Of a DNA stretch of 64,000 nucleotides, positions 35,004-45,149 are shown piece after piece (the stretch's first letter is position 1; every line of letters begins with the position of its first letter). Position numbers and translations under genes: made by a program. Source of the DNA: Phocoena phocoena (lineage: Eukaryota; Chordata; Mammalia; Artiodactyla; Phocoenidae); NCBI RefSeq assembly GCF_963924675.1, contig NC_089220.1, positions 113,786,697-113,850,696 on the forward strand, read 5' to 3'. Under the pieces are notes generated by a model. The model had not been told where the DNA came from and did not search any database. It was given only the letters and a program-made list of their open reading frames with translations.

Positions 35004-35767
35004 TTACTCGTCTGTAAAGCTTTTGATTTCTTCATCGAATCTGAATGAGATCCTTGCTAGGTAGAGTAATCTTGGTTGTAGGTTCTTCCCTTTCATCGCT
35101 TTAAATACATCGTGCCACTTCCTTCTGGCTTGTAGAGTTTCTGCTGAGAAATCAGCTGTTAACCTATGGGAGTTCCCTTGTATGTTATTTGTCATTTTTC
35201 CCTTGCTGCTTTCAATAATTTTTCTTTGTCTTTAATTTTTGCCAATTTGATTACTATGTGTCTCAGTCTGTTTCTCTTTGGGTTTATCCTGTATGGGAGT
35301 CTCTGTGCTTCCTGGACTTGGGTGGCTATTTCTTTTCCCATGTTAGGGAAGTTTTCGACTGTAATCTCTTCAAATATTTTCTCGGGTCATTTCTCTCTCT
35401 CTTCTCCTTCTGGGACCCCTATAATGCGAATGTTGTTGCATTTAATGTTGTCCCAGAGGTCTCTTAGGCTGTCTTCATTTCTTTTCATTCTTTTTTCTTT
35501 ATTCTGTTCCACAACAGTGAATTCCACCATTCTGTCTTCCAGGTCACTTATCCGTTCTTCTGCCTCAGTTATTCAGCTATTGATTCCTTCAAGTGTATTT
35601 TTCATTTCAGATATCTCTATTGTTTGTTCTTTAATTCTTATAGATCTTTGTTAAACATTTCTTGCATCTTCTCAGTCTTTGCCTCCATTCTTTTTCCAAA
35701 GTCCTGGATCATCTTCACTCTCATTCTGAATTCCTTTCATCGGGTACGTAGCCCTCTGCCTTTTCAT
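35004..35767 (-). pseudogene. L1 ORF1 (RNA-binding protein) pseudogene
   Basis: ORF1p is the L1 RNA chaperone. On the minus strand the coding text begins near 35,767 with MKRQRA, then a coiled-coil-like acidic and basic region, the segment NNIRIIGVPEGEE, and a C-terminal RLTADFSAETLQARRKWHDV that matches the conserved ORF1 end. In-frame stops occur, for instance around 35,580 and 35,650, and the region after the start is shortened. It is clearly dead. Confidence 0.85.
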
Positions 35768-35994
35768 CTTGTCTATCTTTCTGTGAATGTGGTTTTTGTA
35801 GAAGTGGGTCCTTTAAATACCAGAAAACCAGAGCTGCTCTGGAGCTGCTGGGAGAGCACTGCAGGAGCTTGAAGACCCTGGGGTTTGCAAAGGATCTTGC
35901 TGTTACCTTGTTTTACTTGTTCATCACTCTTGGAGAGGTTTGCCTTATTACAGTAAGTTTATTTCTTAGTTTATGACAGTTAGCCACTTTTAAG

Positions 35995-36414
35995 ACTATT
36001 TCCAATTGAGGGAGAGGACTCGTTTGGTCTGGTAATATCGAGGCAACTGGTGAATACGGCTCTCAATCAGAATCAGACGGAATTTAGCATCTTTATCCTT
36101 TCTGTTTCTCTCGAGATGCTTTCGAACAGCAACAGCTTCTTAATTAAATGATAGAGATCCTCAGAAAGATCAGGAGCAAGTCTTTTGGGCTTAAGCATTC
36201 TCAAGATTTTATTGCCTGGCACAAAACGTACTTGTGCAACACCATGTGAGTCTCTCAGGATCATACCGATTTGCGAGGGACTCAGGGCCTTCTTGGACAG
36301 TTTGTAGATCTGCTCCTTCATGTTGTCAGATGTCAGCTTCAGCCAGGTGGGGACGCTGTGGTGGTAGGGCAGAGCCGACTGGGACAGGCCCTTCCCGGGA
36401 GCATGCGTGCGACC
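35995..36414 (-). pseudogene. RPS13: RPS13 processed pseudogene, 3'-truncated
   Basis: RPS13 is a 151-residue small-subunit ribosomal protein. The minus strand shows an intronless copy starting at codon 2 (GGTCGC at 36,414, start codon absent). Translation shows [46 protein letters not shown] and [15 protein letters not shown] one-base deletion near 36,139 then shifts the frame (the conserved [11 protein letters not shown] segment reads [11 protein letters not shown]). Similarity resumes in another frame through FRLILIES and the RVL-region and stops near codon 139. The last dozen codons, the stop, the 3' UTR and the poly(A) are absent, and L1 sequence follows instead. This loss is unusual, because processed pseudogenes normally keep the 3' end. 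Confidence 0.93.
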
Positions 36415-36424
36415 AAATTTATAT
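36415..36424. repeat. Putative target-site duplication, right copy
   Basis: AAATTTATAT then a T-run directly adjoins the 5' end of the RPS13 copy. If real, RPS13 and L1 entered as one unit. Confidence 0.55.
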
Positions 36425-37239
36425 TTTTTAAACTTTCCCAGGACTCAATTAATATCGCTTAAGAAAATTTTTGTGGGACCAGTGAAGTCTTGGGGCTGCT
36501 GCATTTAATACTCAGCCGAACCCTGGAAACCCAATCTGTAGCCAAACATTTGGCTTTGGTTTAGAGGCAGAAGTCGAAAAGGGGAATTGATATGCAGGTG
36601 TGGTACAAAGCTGGTCTTAAAAATACAGATGTTATTACCTCTGGGCCCTAGGGACCTGGAACAAAATGCAGCGAGCCACCCCCAGAGGTGAAACAATGGT
36701 CATAAAATGGTTTCTCGATTCATGAGTTTTGCTGAGCTGTCTCTTTGCAACCTTTAGTGACTATTTAATAACACTAACAGCTCTTTGAGCTAAATTGCTA
36801 ACATTTGGGGAGCAAGGTTATGTAAAACAAAATTGAATTATGAAAACAATTTTCCAGTTAGCTCTGGCATTTCTTTATTTCTGTTTATCTTTGTCCTCAA
36901 AGGAGCCATTTACCAGTTCCTACCCGGCAGGCATGAGCTGATGTCCACAGACCCCAAACAATCAGCACACACCTCTAAACAACAAGCGTTCTTATTTTCC
37001 ATCTCTGGTCCTAGCCCAAAGTTTGGAAGTACATTCAGTCATGGAAAGCTCTAAAACCAAAGAAGTACCCAAAGTAGTCTTTTGAAGAAAATTATGATGC
37101 CTATTTAACCTCACTTAAATTTTCATAAGACTCTCTTAGCCTAGTACTGTTGGAGGTTGTCTTACTTAGATGTAGAAACTGTGTGTATTGATACCTGAAA
37201 CTTAAAAACAGAGGCACTTTCTAGTAAAACTGAAAGACG
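36425..37239. other. Unassigned non-coding sequence
   Basis: Nothing recognised. Confidence 0.4.
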
Positions 37240-37443
37240 CACACCATAAAAGCAAGCAGTTCCACTTCTAGGTATATACTTCAGGGCAACTCTTCCACAT
37301 GTGCCCTCTTAACAGCAGTTAAAATGAATAAACCAGATGCACATGTGTCCACGTGGATAGCTCTCAAGAACACAGAGTGAAGAAAGCAAATTACCAAAGA
37401 TACATTACCATTATGGAAATATTTGAATTAAAAACACAAAACA
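37240..37443 (+). mobile_element. Old L1 remnant, left part
   Basis: GCAGTTCCACTTCTAGGTAT then ATACTTCAGGGCAACTC, and GTGTCCACGTGGATAGCTCT, resemble the decayed end of an old L1 ORF2. Split by the next SINE. Confidence 0.55.
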
Positions 37444-37652
37444 GGGCTTCCCCGGTGGCGCAGTGGTTGAGAGTCCGCCTGCCGATGCAGGAGTCACGGG
37501 TTTGTGCCCCGGTCCGGGAGGATCCCACATGCCACGGAGCGGCTGGGCCCGTGAGCCATGGCCGCTGAGCCTGCGCGTCCGGAGCCTGTGCTCCGCAACG
37601 GGAGAGGCCGCGGCAGTGGGAGGCCCGCGTAACGGAAAAAAAAAAAAAAAAA
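37444..37652 (+). mobile_element. CHR-type tRNA-derived SINE
   Basis: Full-length forward SINE (head GGGCTTCCCCGGTGGCGCAG) with an A-tail. Duplication ACACAAAACAG lies on both sides. Confidence 0.96.
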
Positions 37653-37725
37653 ACACACAAAACAGACACTATAAGAGCATGGATGTACCCCAGCTTCAGA
37701 GACTGCCTCTGGGGAGAAGATGCAA
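37653..37725 (+). mobile_element. Old L1 remnant, right part
   Basis: Short continuation with GAGCATGGATGTACCCCAGC then GACTGCCTCTGGGGAG. The match is tentative. Confidence 0.4.
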
Positions 37726-38749
37726 GTAGGGAGGGATACCAAAGCCTCCTCAACATTATCCGTAATGTTGTGTTTCCCTAAGAAAGAAAATATCTAAAGC
37801 AAATTTAACACAAAATTAATTTACTGAGTACTTGGTATTATTTTCTATGCCTTTCTGCATCTTCACACATTTTTTTGATTTTTTTTAATTGAATGAACAA
37901 TTCTTTACATTCTCTAGTGATTTACAGTTTTCAGAGGTTTCACACATGCATCTTTATACATTTTACAAATTAAACATAAAGTCCAAACCAGGATTTAAAC
38001 AAAAAGAGTGGATGCACTATCTAGCACCCAGGAGGGTCTCTCTCCAAACCCAGCAAAGCAAGGATAGTGGGCATCTGGTAAAACAAGCTGAGGCCCCAAT
38101 CTTGAGGAAGACAGAAGTACCGGCAAGCTGTATTCAAACGAATTCATCCTTTCTCTTTTAGCAGCCTGCTCTTAAAACTCCCTAAAAGCTTGTTGTTTAA
38201 TGACTTACCTTCCTGGCCACATTCTTCTTGCCTGGCACAGATTTTTAATCCCACCCAGTGATACTATAAATCGAAATTTCCACTGCTGCTATTCATTCTG
38301 TTCCTTTGGGGCTCAAGTTCCTCTTTTCTCTGTTCATTATATTCAAATGCATACACCCAAACGGGACCTATAGGTGGATGACACAACTTGCTCTCTATTC
38401 CGCATAGAACTTTATTTAATAAATGGAAATAAATATCTACAGGTGGAGGGAGGTCTGATTGACAGTAACAATTCATTTTTCCAACTAATTCAGTTAACAC
38501 CTGATTGGAAATCCTGAGCAAGGTTTGAAGTTCTTTCAATGTTACTTAATATCACTTCTGTTCAGCCAGTATCTATTCAACATCTCCTCTGTCAAGGGTG
38601 ACCAGCCCATAAGACTGGAATTACATGCATCTCTTTAGAAAATCATTTGCAGTCCCAGAAGGCAGTTTGAAGAAAAATATACAATGCACTGTCCGTTGCA
38701 TTGATGCTGTGAATAAAGGCCTTTGAGAGTCCTGAGAGGGAGGCAGGGA
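37726..38749. other. Unassigned non-coding sequence
   Basis: AT-rich, with short frames only. No family recognised. Confidence 0.4.
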
Positions 38750-38922
38750 GGAACCAGTGCAGTGTTTGGGATCAGACAAGTGGAGCTCTGGATGGCAGCT
38801 CTGCCATGATACCCCTGGTGAGCCCTTGGAAAAGTTACTTAACATCTCTGATCTTCTATGTTCTCATCCAAAACATGAGGTTAGTAATACCTATCTTCTG
38901 GGATGGCTAAGAACTGAGTGAG
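38750..38922 (-). mobile_element. MIR remnant, left part (split by SINE)
   Basis: Complement-of-MIR: GAAAAGTTACTTAACATCTC, CTGATCTTCTATGTTCTCAT, AAAACATGAGGTTAGTAATA then CCTATCTTCTGGGATGGC. It resumes at 39,267. Confidence 0.75.
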
Positions 38923-39252
38923 GACTTCCCTGGTGGCGTGGTGTTTAAGAATCCACCTGCCAATGGAGGTTTTGAGCCCTGGTCTGGGAGGATCTCACAT
39001 GCCGTGGAGCAACAAAGGCCGTGTGCCACAACTACTGAGCCTGTGTTCTAGAGCCCACGAGCCACAAATATTGAGCCCGCATGCCACAACTACTGAAGCC
39101 TGCACGCCTAGCGTCTGTGCTCTGCAACAAGAGAAGCCATCGCAGTGGGAAGCCCACACACCACAACGAAGAGTAGCCCCCACTCACCGCAACTAGAGAA
39201 AGCCCACGTGCAGCAATGAAGACCCAATGCAGCCCCCAAAAATTAAATAAAT
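38923..39252 (+). mobile_element. Longer CHR-type SINE subfamily
   Basis: Head GGACTTCCCTGGTGGCGTGG, then a tandemly reiterated CACAACTACTGAGCC-like segment three or so times, and an AAATAAATAA tail, about 330 bp in total. The perfect duplication AAGAACTGAGTGAG lies at 38909-38922 and 39253-39266. The longer body and the internal reiterations set it apart from the 200-bp copies. Confidence 0.93.
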
Positions 39253-39266
39253 AAGAACTGAGTGAG

Positions 39267-39330
39267 ATAAGTAAATGTACAATGCTTCATACAGAGCCTG
39301 ACATATTGTAGGTATTTGAAAGCATAGTTG
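39267..39330 (-). mobile_element. MIR remnant, right part
   Basis: ATACAGAGCCTGACATATTG then TAGGTATTTGAAAGC completes the MIR interrupted at 38,922. Confidence 0.65.
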
Positions 39331-39339
39331 TAGTTTCCT

Positions 39340-40737
39340 CTTCCTTATTCCTGATGCAAGACACAGGGAGAGACATGTAAATGCTGCACATTATCTATGA
39401 AGATATGATTTGCATGTAACGCATCAACAAGAAAAAAATATTGGTCCAGCTTTGGTTAGATTGCCATAGCAAGGTTTTGCCTAGGGGATTGTAACCATCC
39501 ATGTGCCCTTTACCAAACAGAGGTCATCTTCTCGCATGATAATTTGTCATCAGGAGGGCATCAGGATTAGCTCATCGTGAAGCAACGCTTCTGATAATTG
39601 AAAAAGCACAATTAGATTTTTGAATTCTGTGTGTAACCTTGCATAAGCTTGAAGTGAAACCTTGGGTGGATAAAGGTGATGTAAATGAATGTTGCACAAA
39701 CTGTGTTTGTGATACTTTTTGTAGTACTTTAGGAAACATTACACGTTCTCAGAAGCTCTTGATATCGCTCAATTAGGAGGGAAAATGCTGTTAATGAGAA
39801 CACTCATAAATTTTTAGCATATAATTACAACAGCAGCCTATGGATATAATCACTTAAATAACTTTGTGGTGATTTGTGCCACCGCATTTTATTTTAAAAA
39901 ATTTTATTAAAGTAAATGCATTTTTCTAAAATCAATTTGAAATGGCTGTGTATATCCCATGTCATCCCTCCAGCCTGGACTCACTGCCCTAGTGACCACT
40001 GTTACTGGGGTGAGGGTTGAAAAGGTTAACAACCAGCAGGTCAGTTTCAGGTTGGGAGTCCAACCTATTTTCCATTCTCCCCATCAGCTACCCCCTATTA
40101 TGTCATCTTGAGCAAATAACTTCCTAGCTCTGAATCTCTTGGCCTTTAAAAATGGGGATGTAGGATGTTAGATGAAATGATTTCTGGATTCCTCTGCTTC
40201 AGAATTCTGCATGTTCATGACTTCTTGTTTTCTGCATGTATGATTGCACACTAAAATGACCATGTGTTCTCAACTGTAAAATGCACATTTTTTTTCACAT
40301 TTTAACATCTAAAACATTACAACTGATGGGAATTTAGATTGCTGTGAAATACGGTGTTAAATATAGGAGAAGTACTGATAATAAGTACTATTTTATCAAA
40401 AGCTTCTACAGGAAGATGGAAAATTACTGTCAAAATACTGACTAAAAATGAAAATGAGAATGTACAATTCTTGTAACTTAATGGAGATTTTTAACATAAA
40501 AACAACCCAGAAGCTGTAAGGACAATTGTCCCAGGGGAGGGATTGGTTTGGGTGTCCCTGAAGGTCCCTTTCGGCCCAGAGATGCTCTAACACACTAACT
40601 TTGTTTCACTTACTTGGTTATTTTGGGCACTCATTAAGTAAAGAGCATTTTGGAAAAAATAGAAGATGGTTTATGGGAATGACATAGTAATATCGTACCT
40701 ATTAAATAATTACACGTAAATTTCCATTGAAGTGTTA
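39340..40737. other. Repeat-poor AT-rich block, possible conserved non-coding elements
   Basis: Only weak old-repeat wisps (about 40,100-40,225 and 40,500-40,590, MIR3/L3-like) were seen. The section 39,540-39,890 is free of recognised repeats and rich in TAAT-type words. Texture only. Confidence 0.3.
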
Positions 40738-40783
40738 AATTACTGATATTCTTTTTTTTTTTTTTTTTAATTACTGATATTCT
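40738..40783 (-). mobile_element. Bare poly(A) insertion with target duplication
   Basis: The perfect 15-bp repeat AATTACTGATATTCT at 40738-40752 and 40769-40783 flanks just 16 T bases and nothing else. This is the footprint of L1-type target-primed reverse transcription that copied only a poly(A) tail. Confidence 0.85.
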
Positions 40784-41765
40784 GATCAGCTGATCGTTCC
40801 TATAGCTGTCACACGTTGATTATCTTCAAATAAATATGTTTGGACACTGAAACTGCAGTGAAAATAATTTCATATTTGTTGATGGCTTCAAAGGTTCTTT
40901 GGATTCTTGTAGAAACTCGAGTTAATTGCTATGAGCACAGTGCTGTATAACAGAAAATATTTTTTACTTGTGCTCTCGATAAATGGAACTTCCATGTTAA
41001 TTCTTACCCTAGTAATAGAGGAAATATTACTTTATTATAACTGCTAATGATTTGGGTTGCTGTTGAGCTTATATGCATAAAGGGAAGTGATTATTAATTA
41101 TGGATGACTTGTTTCTTGATTTATCAAGCCTTCGTAATAATTACAATGCATGTTGTTATAGTCAGTCTCACTGTGGCTCTTAGCTTGAATTCATGAGAAT
41201 TGAAGCAGTTTTGAACCTGACTATAGCAGGAACAAAGCCCAGAGCTGTGGTGCGGTTGATCTTGGAGGAGCTGCCTAGAGACTGGTTCCAACGCCAAAAT
41301 CTGGGATCAGTTATCCAAAGAGCCGTATTTGAGGGCTGGGTTTGATTTCTGGGTTTCCCTAATTGACAGTAGAAATCTCAATTTATCACATGTGCCATGA
41401 ATTTGTTAGTCTGAAGGAATTAATCAAAATCCTGTTTCTGTAAACATTTTTATTGATTCATCATTTCTGAAATCATGCAGTTTATGAGTTGGTCCTATTT
41501 TGGGTAATAGCAATTACTTATGAAAGCTGCTAGATAGTTTCTGTCAAGTTTAATTAAACCTTTTCTGCTGGGAGACAGACTTTTTAAAGTTTGTGAACTG
41601 CCGACTGTTGATACCATGTCCCAAATATTACTAATAAAATGGAATCTCTACCAGTAAAAATAAGTTGGAGGCATCAAACCTCCAAATCTGGAAGCCACTT
41701 GACTTCTTTTAGACAAATTCCATATGTCTCATTACCTCATCGCGGCTCAGCATTTGGTCTTGTGT
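40784..41765. other. Repeat-poor AT-rich block, possible conserved non-coding elements
   Basis: No transposon wording. Features include TTATATGCATAAAGG (octamer-like), GTGATTATTAATTATGG and GTTTAATTAAACC. The latter is a short palindrome. These are homeodomain/POU-like motifs and could fit an enhancer, but base composition alone can produce them. Confidence 0.3.
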
Positions 41766-42304
41766 GTTGTTTGTGGGTGGGAGTCACTTTTTTTTAAACC
41801 TTTTTTTCTTTTTTGAGATGTCCACTCTATTTTTTAGTACTATCCTTTTGTAAATTTTAATGATGTGAAAGCACCTAAGGACTGATGGAGATGCTCAGAA
41901 TAGCAACCTTTGTAGTCTGTCCTGATGACAAGCTTATCAAGGGAGATTTTTTGACTCATTTATGAAATCGGAGGAAAATGTAGAACTTTAAGGCTGCCTT
42001 TGACTATACAGTATTAGAAACGTGGGAGGATGTTAGGACAGAGGTAGCTATTGACTTAGAGAGGAAGTTTAATTGATGGGGTCCACTTTGATCTGGGCAG
42101 GTTTGAATTGATTAAAAAAAAAAGGGAAAGTAATTCAGACTGAGTGATGGTTCAAAGACAATGAAGAAGAGTTTTCTCCATTGGAAAAATGGTTGGATGA
42201 CTACAGAAGAGCCAGTTTTTAAAGGTCTTGGTAATCAGGAGTCCCTGAAGAATTTTGAGTGGAGAAGTGATATAATGAAAGCAACGTTAAAAGAAAATAA
42301 TTCA
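41766..42304. other. Unassigned non-coding sequence
   Basis: Nothing recognised. Confidence 0.4.
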
Positions 42305-42508
42305 GGGCTTCCCTGGTGGCGCAGTGGTTGAGAGTCCGCCTGCCAATGCAGGGGACACGGGTTTGTGCCCCGGTCCGGGAGGATCCCGCATGCCGCGGAG
42401 CGGCTGGGCCCGTGAGCCATGGCCGCTGAGCCTGTGCGTCCGGAGCCTGTGCTCTGCGATGGGAGAGGCCGCGGCAGTGGGAGGCCCGCGTACCACAAAA
42501 AATAATAA
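42305..42508 (+). mobile_element. CHR-type SINE with (AAT)n tail
   Basis: Full-length forward SINE. The tail has become an AAT-repeat tract before the duplication AATAATTCAG seen on both sides. Confidence 0.95.
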
Positions 42509-42654
42509 TAATAATAATTCAGTGGCATTGGATACAATTGGAGGGAAGGAGTAAGGTGAAGGAAAACTAAGAGGTGGGAAGATCAGTTTCTATTATAACA
42601 ATCAAGGAATAAAGTGATGATTAAAGTAATAATAACTAAGGTCACCAGAGTGGT

Positions 42655-42930
42655 GCCAGTGTTATGCCATTCATAACAACAAAGCTACCATTAATTGAAT
42701 GCTTATTATGTGCCAGGCATAGTGCTAAGTGCTTTACTTAGAGTATATCATTTAATCATCATCACAACAACGTTATGAGATAAGTACTATTATTAATCCC
42801 ATTTTGCAGATGAAGAAACTGAGACTTAGAAAAGTTAAATGATTTCCCCTAATTGGTAGCGTGATCCCCTAATTGGTAGAGTGAAGTTCTCAGCATAAGT
42901 TATCTGACAGCTGAACCCATGTTATAAAAG
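42655..42930 (+). mobile_element. MIR remnant with 20-bp internal duplication
   Basis: Excellent MIR order: ATTGAATGCTTATTATGTGC, CAGGCATAGTGCTAAGTGCT, ACAACAACGTTATGAGATAA, AGATGAAGAAACTGAGACTT. A 20-bp unit starting CCCCTAATTGGTAG is then tandemly repeated (about 42,846-42,883). Confidence 0.9.
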
Positions 42931-44475
42931 AGAAACGTTAGAAGTATTTGAAAGGTAGAAATGAAAAATGGCCAATATATGTTTTGCTTAGTGCTGTACT
43001 TGATATTATAGCATCTTAAAGTAGTGAAGACCAAATATTTTATCATAAGGGTTTTATCATGAGAGTTTAAAATCTAACCAGAAAATCAAGTTGTAACATG
43101 AACCAAACAGATGTCATAGGTTGGATTCCCCAGGAAATAGACTTTGAGATTTGTGTGCAGAAGGTTTATCAGGGAGAGTGCTTGGGGAAAATATCCCATG
43201 AAAGGTGAGGGATGCAGGAATGGGCAGATGCAACAGAGACCTCAACTGATCTTATAGGGAGTTCTGGAGCTGGAATGGCCCTTCAAAGTTGTCCCGATAA
43301 AGACAAGGAGGCCAGGCCTTTGTACCCCTCCATCAAGCAATCAGTGGATGCTGGCTGCCCGCAGGAAGGGAGGGTAACCTTTGAACGAAGCAGCTTCCTT
43401 CTCCTGAAGACAGGTCCTGGGAAGGGACTCAGCTATGTCCTCAATCCTGAAGGCAATCTGGACAACATACTACAGCATCCACTGCAACAAAATATAAGAA
43501 CATACTTATATTTTTAAAACTACTCTTTAATATAAACCCCTTAAGTCACATTTGGGGGGAATACCTTTCTTTCAAAGTACTATTTTGGTGGGGAGGAAAC
43601 ACCCAATAAATCTATCAGTGCATTTCTTTGCTATAGAGTGGTGGCTTTAGTTCTTGAGGAAAATAATCAATATGGAAGGCATTTGGTGTGTGGCTTAATT
43701 GAAACACTGTGTTTTGGACCCATTTGGTGTTAATCCAACACTGTTTTCACACCTGCCCTCTTTTTATGATGCCTTTTTCAAGTGGAAGTCTAGTATGGAT
43801 TTCTCGCTTCAGACTAAAGAAAGGACATAAGACTGTCATCACTGGCCGGGAATCCAAATCATATGGTGTCGTGAAGTCATCCTTCACGTCCATCAAAAAG
43901 ACCCTGACAGGCTTGCCTGCAGAGAAGAGCTGTGTAAATAATGTCTTGGGCCAAAGTCACCCAGGGGACACTCCATTATACCACAGCTGATCTTGACAAA
44001 TATTAGGCACAAACACACAAAATACATACATACCTGGACTTCACCTCCCAGAGAATCTGATTCCTGGTGGCCGGAGTGGGATCCAGGAATACTTATTTTG
44101 TAACAGCCTCTAAGATTCACCAGAGTTCAAGAACCCCTTTCCAGTGAGCCAGTGGAGGCCTTTGATAAATCAGTCTATTCTATGGGAGTCTTTGAGGATG
44201 ATATCACCAATTGGATACGTTGGGGCTCTCCAAAAGGCTGAATCTCAGAAAGAAAGATCTTCTTAGAGGAAGTGGGGAGTACCATCTAGAAGAAAGAAAG
44301 AAGTTGAAAAACTCTGCACTCAAAAGAGCAAGAGAACACAGGACAGAATTGGGAACTAGAAAGTAGAGATAGGGATGATGAAAAATCTCTAAGATTCATA
44401 GATCTTTTTGAAGTTCCTCTTGTTTATTTTTATTATCTTGTCCATTGCTCTTAAATGAAGATGATCCTTGTGTTT
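42931..44475. other. Unassigned; possible old DNA-transposon piece near 44,040-44,130
   Basis: CAGAGAATCTGATTCCTGGT then GGCCGGAGTGGGATCCAGGA and later TTCACCAGAGTTCAAGAACC has hAT-Charlie/MER-like wording, but the call is weak. The rest is unassigned. Confidence 0.35.
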
Positions 44476-44653
44476 TTTTTTTAAACATCTTTATTGGGGT
44501 ATAATTGCTTTACAATGATGTGTTAGTTTCTGCTTTGTAACAAAATGAATCAGTTATACATATACATATGTTCCCATATCTCTTCCCTCTTGCGTCTCTC
44601 TCCCTCCCACCCTCCCTATCCCACCCCTCCAGGCAGTCACAAAGCACCGAGCT
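44476..44653 (-). mobile_element. L1 3'-end fragment (5'-truncated insertion)
   Basis: T-rich head followed by the complement of L1 3' UTR ending AAGATGTTTAAA on the minus strand. Duplication GATGATCCTTGTGTTT before (about 44,460) and GATGATCCTTATGTTT after (about 44,654). Same subfamily as 793-943. Confidence 0.9.
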
Positions 44654-44714
44654 GATGATCCTTATGTTTATCTTGAGGGATAGCAAATAAGCGGGAGCAT
44701 ATAAGCAGGGATCT

Positions 44715-44985
44715 GTCTTATTTATTCACACAATAAACCTTAGTTGAGCAGTTACTATATTCCAAGCACTGTGCAAATGTCAGCAGTGCACAGACAGGAA
44801 GATTCAACCTCTGCCTTCAGGAGCTCACAGCCTGAGGGAGCGAGCTGAGACTGACAGATAATAGAGCACAAACACAGAGAGGCACAGGAACTGGGAAAGC
44901 ACAGACAGGTGGTCCCTAAGCCCTCCTCTGAGAGTCAGGGAGAGCTCCCTGGAAGAGGTGTAGAGGACTCTCCAGGATTGGAAAT
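44715..44985 (-). mobile_element. L2 LINE 3' remnant
   Basis: TTGAGCAGTTACTATATTCC, AAGCACTGTGCAAATGTCAG, AACCTCTGCCTTCAGGAGCT, and AGAGCTCCCTGGAAGAGG follow the complement-of-L2 3' order. Confidence 0.7.
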
Positions 44986-45149
44986 GCGTAAGTCAAATGT
45001 GGTCTTTCCATCCATAATTGTGTCACATATTTCCACCTACTTAGATCTTCTTTTTTATCCTTTAAGAGGATTTTTATACATTTTCCTTAAAGATCTTTTA
45101 TTTGTCTTTGAACTTAATTCTTAAATAATTCATCATCTTTGATGCTATC

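Larger units (their letters stand above)
30876..35994 (-). mobile_element. Near-full-length dead L1 retrotransposon
   Basis: The plus strand carries the complement of an L1 that runs from an A-rich 3' tail (about 30,883-30,910) through ORF2 and ORF1 into part of a 5' UTR. ORF1 start is near 35,767 and ORF2 start near 34,882. Both frames are broken by stops and frameshifts, and ORF1 seems to lack an internal piece just after its start (near 35,745). At its 5' side the element abuts an RPS13 pseudogene in the same orientation without recognisable intervening host sequence. How far the L1 5' UTR extends between about 35,830 and 35,994 is not certain. Confidence 0.9.

Noticed and set aside
31339..35872. 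Plus-strand open frames of 70-160 codons in the L1 region
   Set aside because: They are antisense shadows of the minus-strand L1 ORF1 and ORF2.
36060..36330. Functional RPS13 retrogene
   Set aside because: Start codon missing, one-base frameshift, and loss of the last codons and stop.
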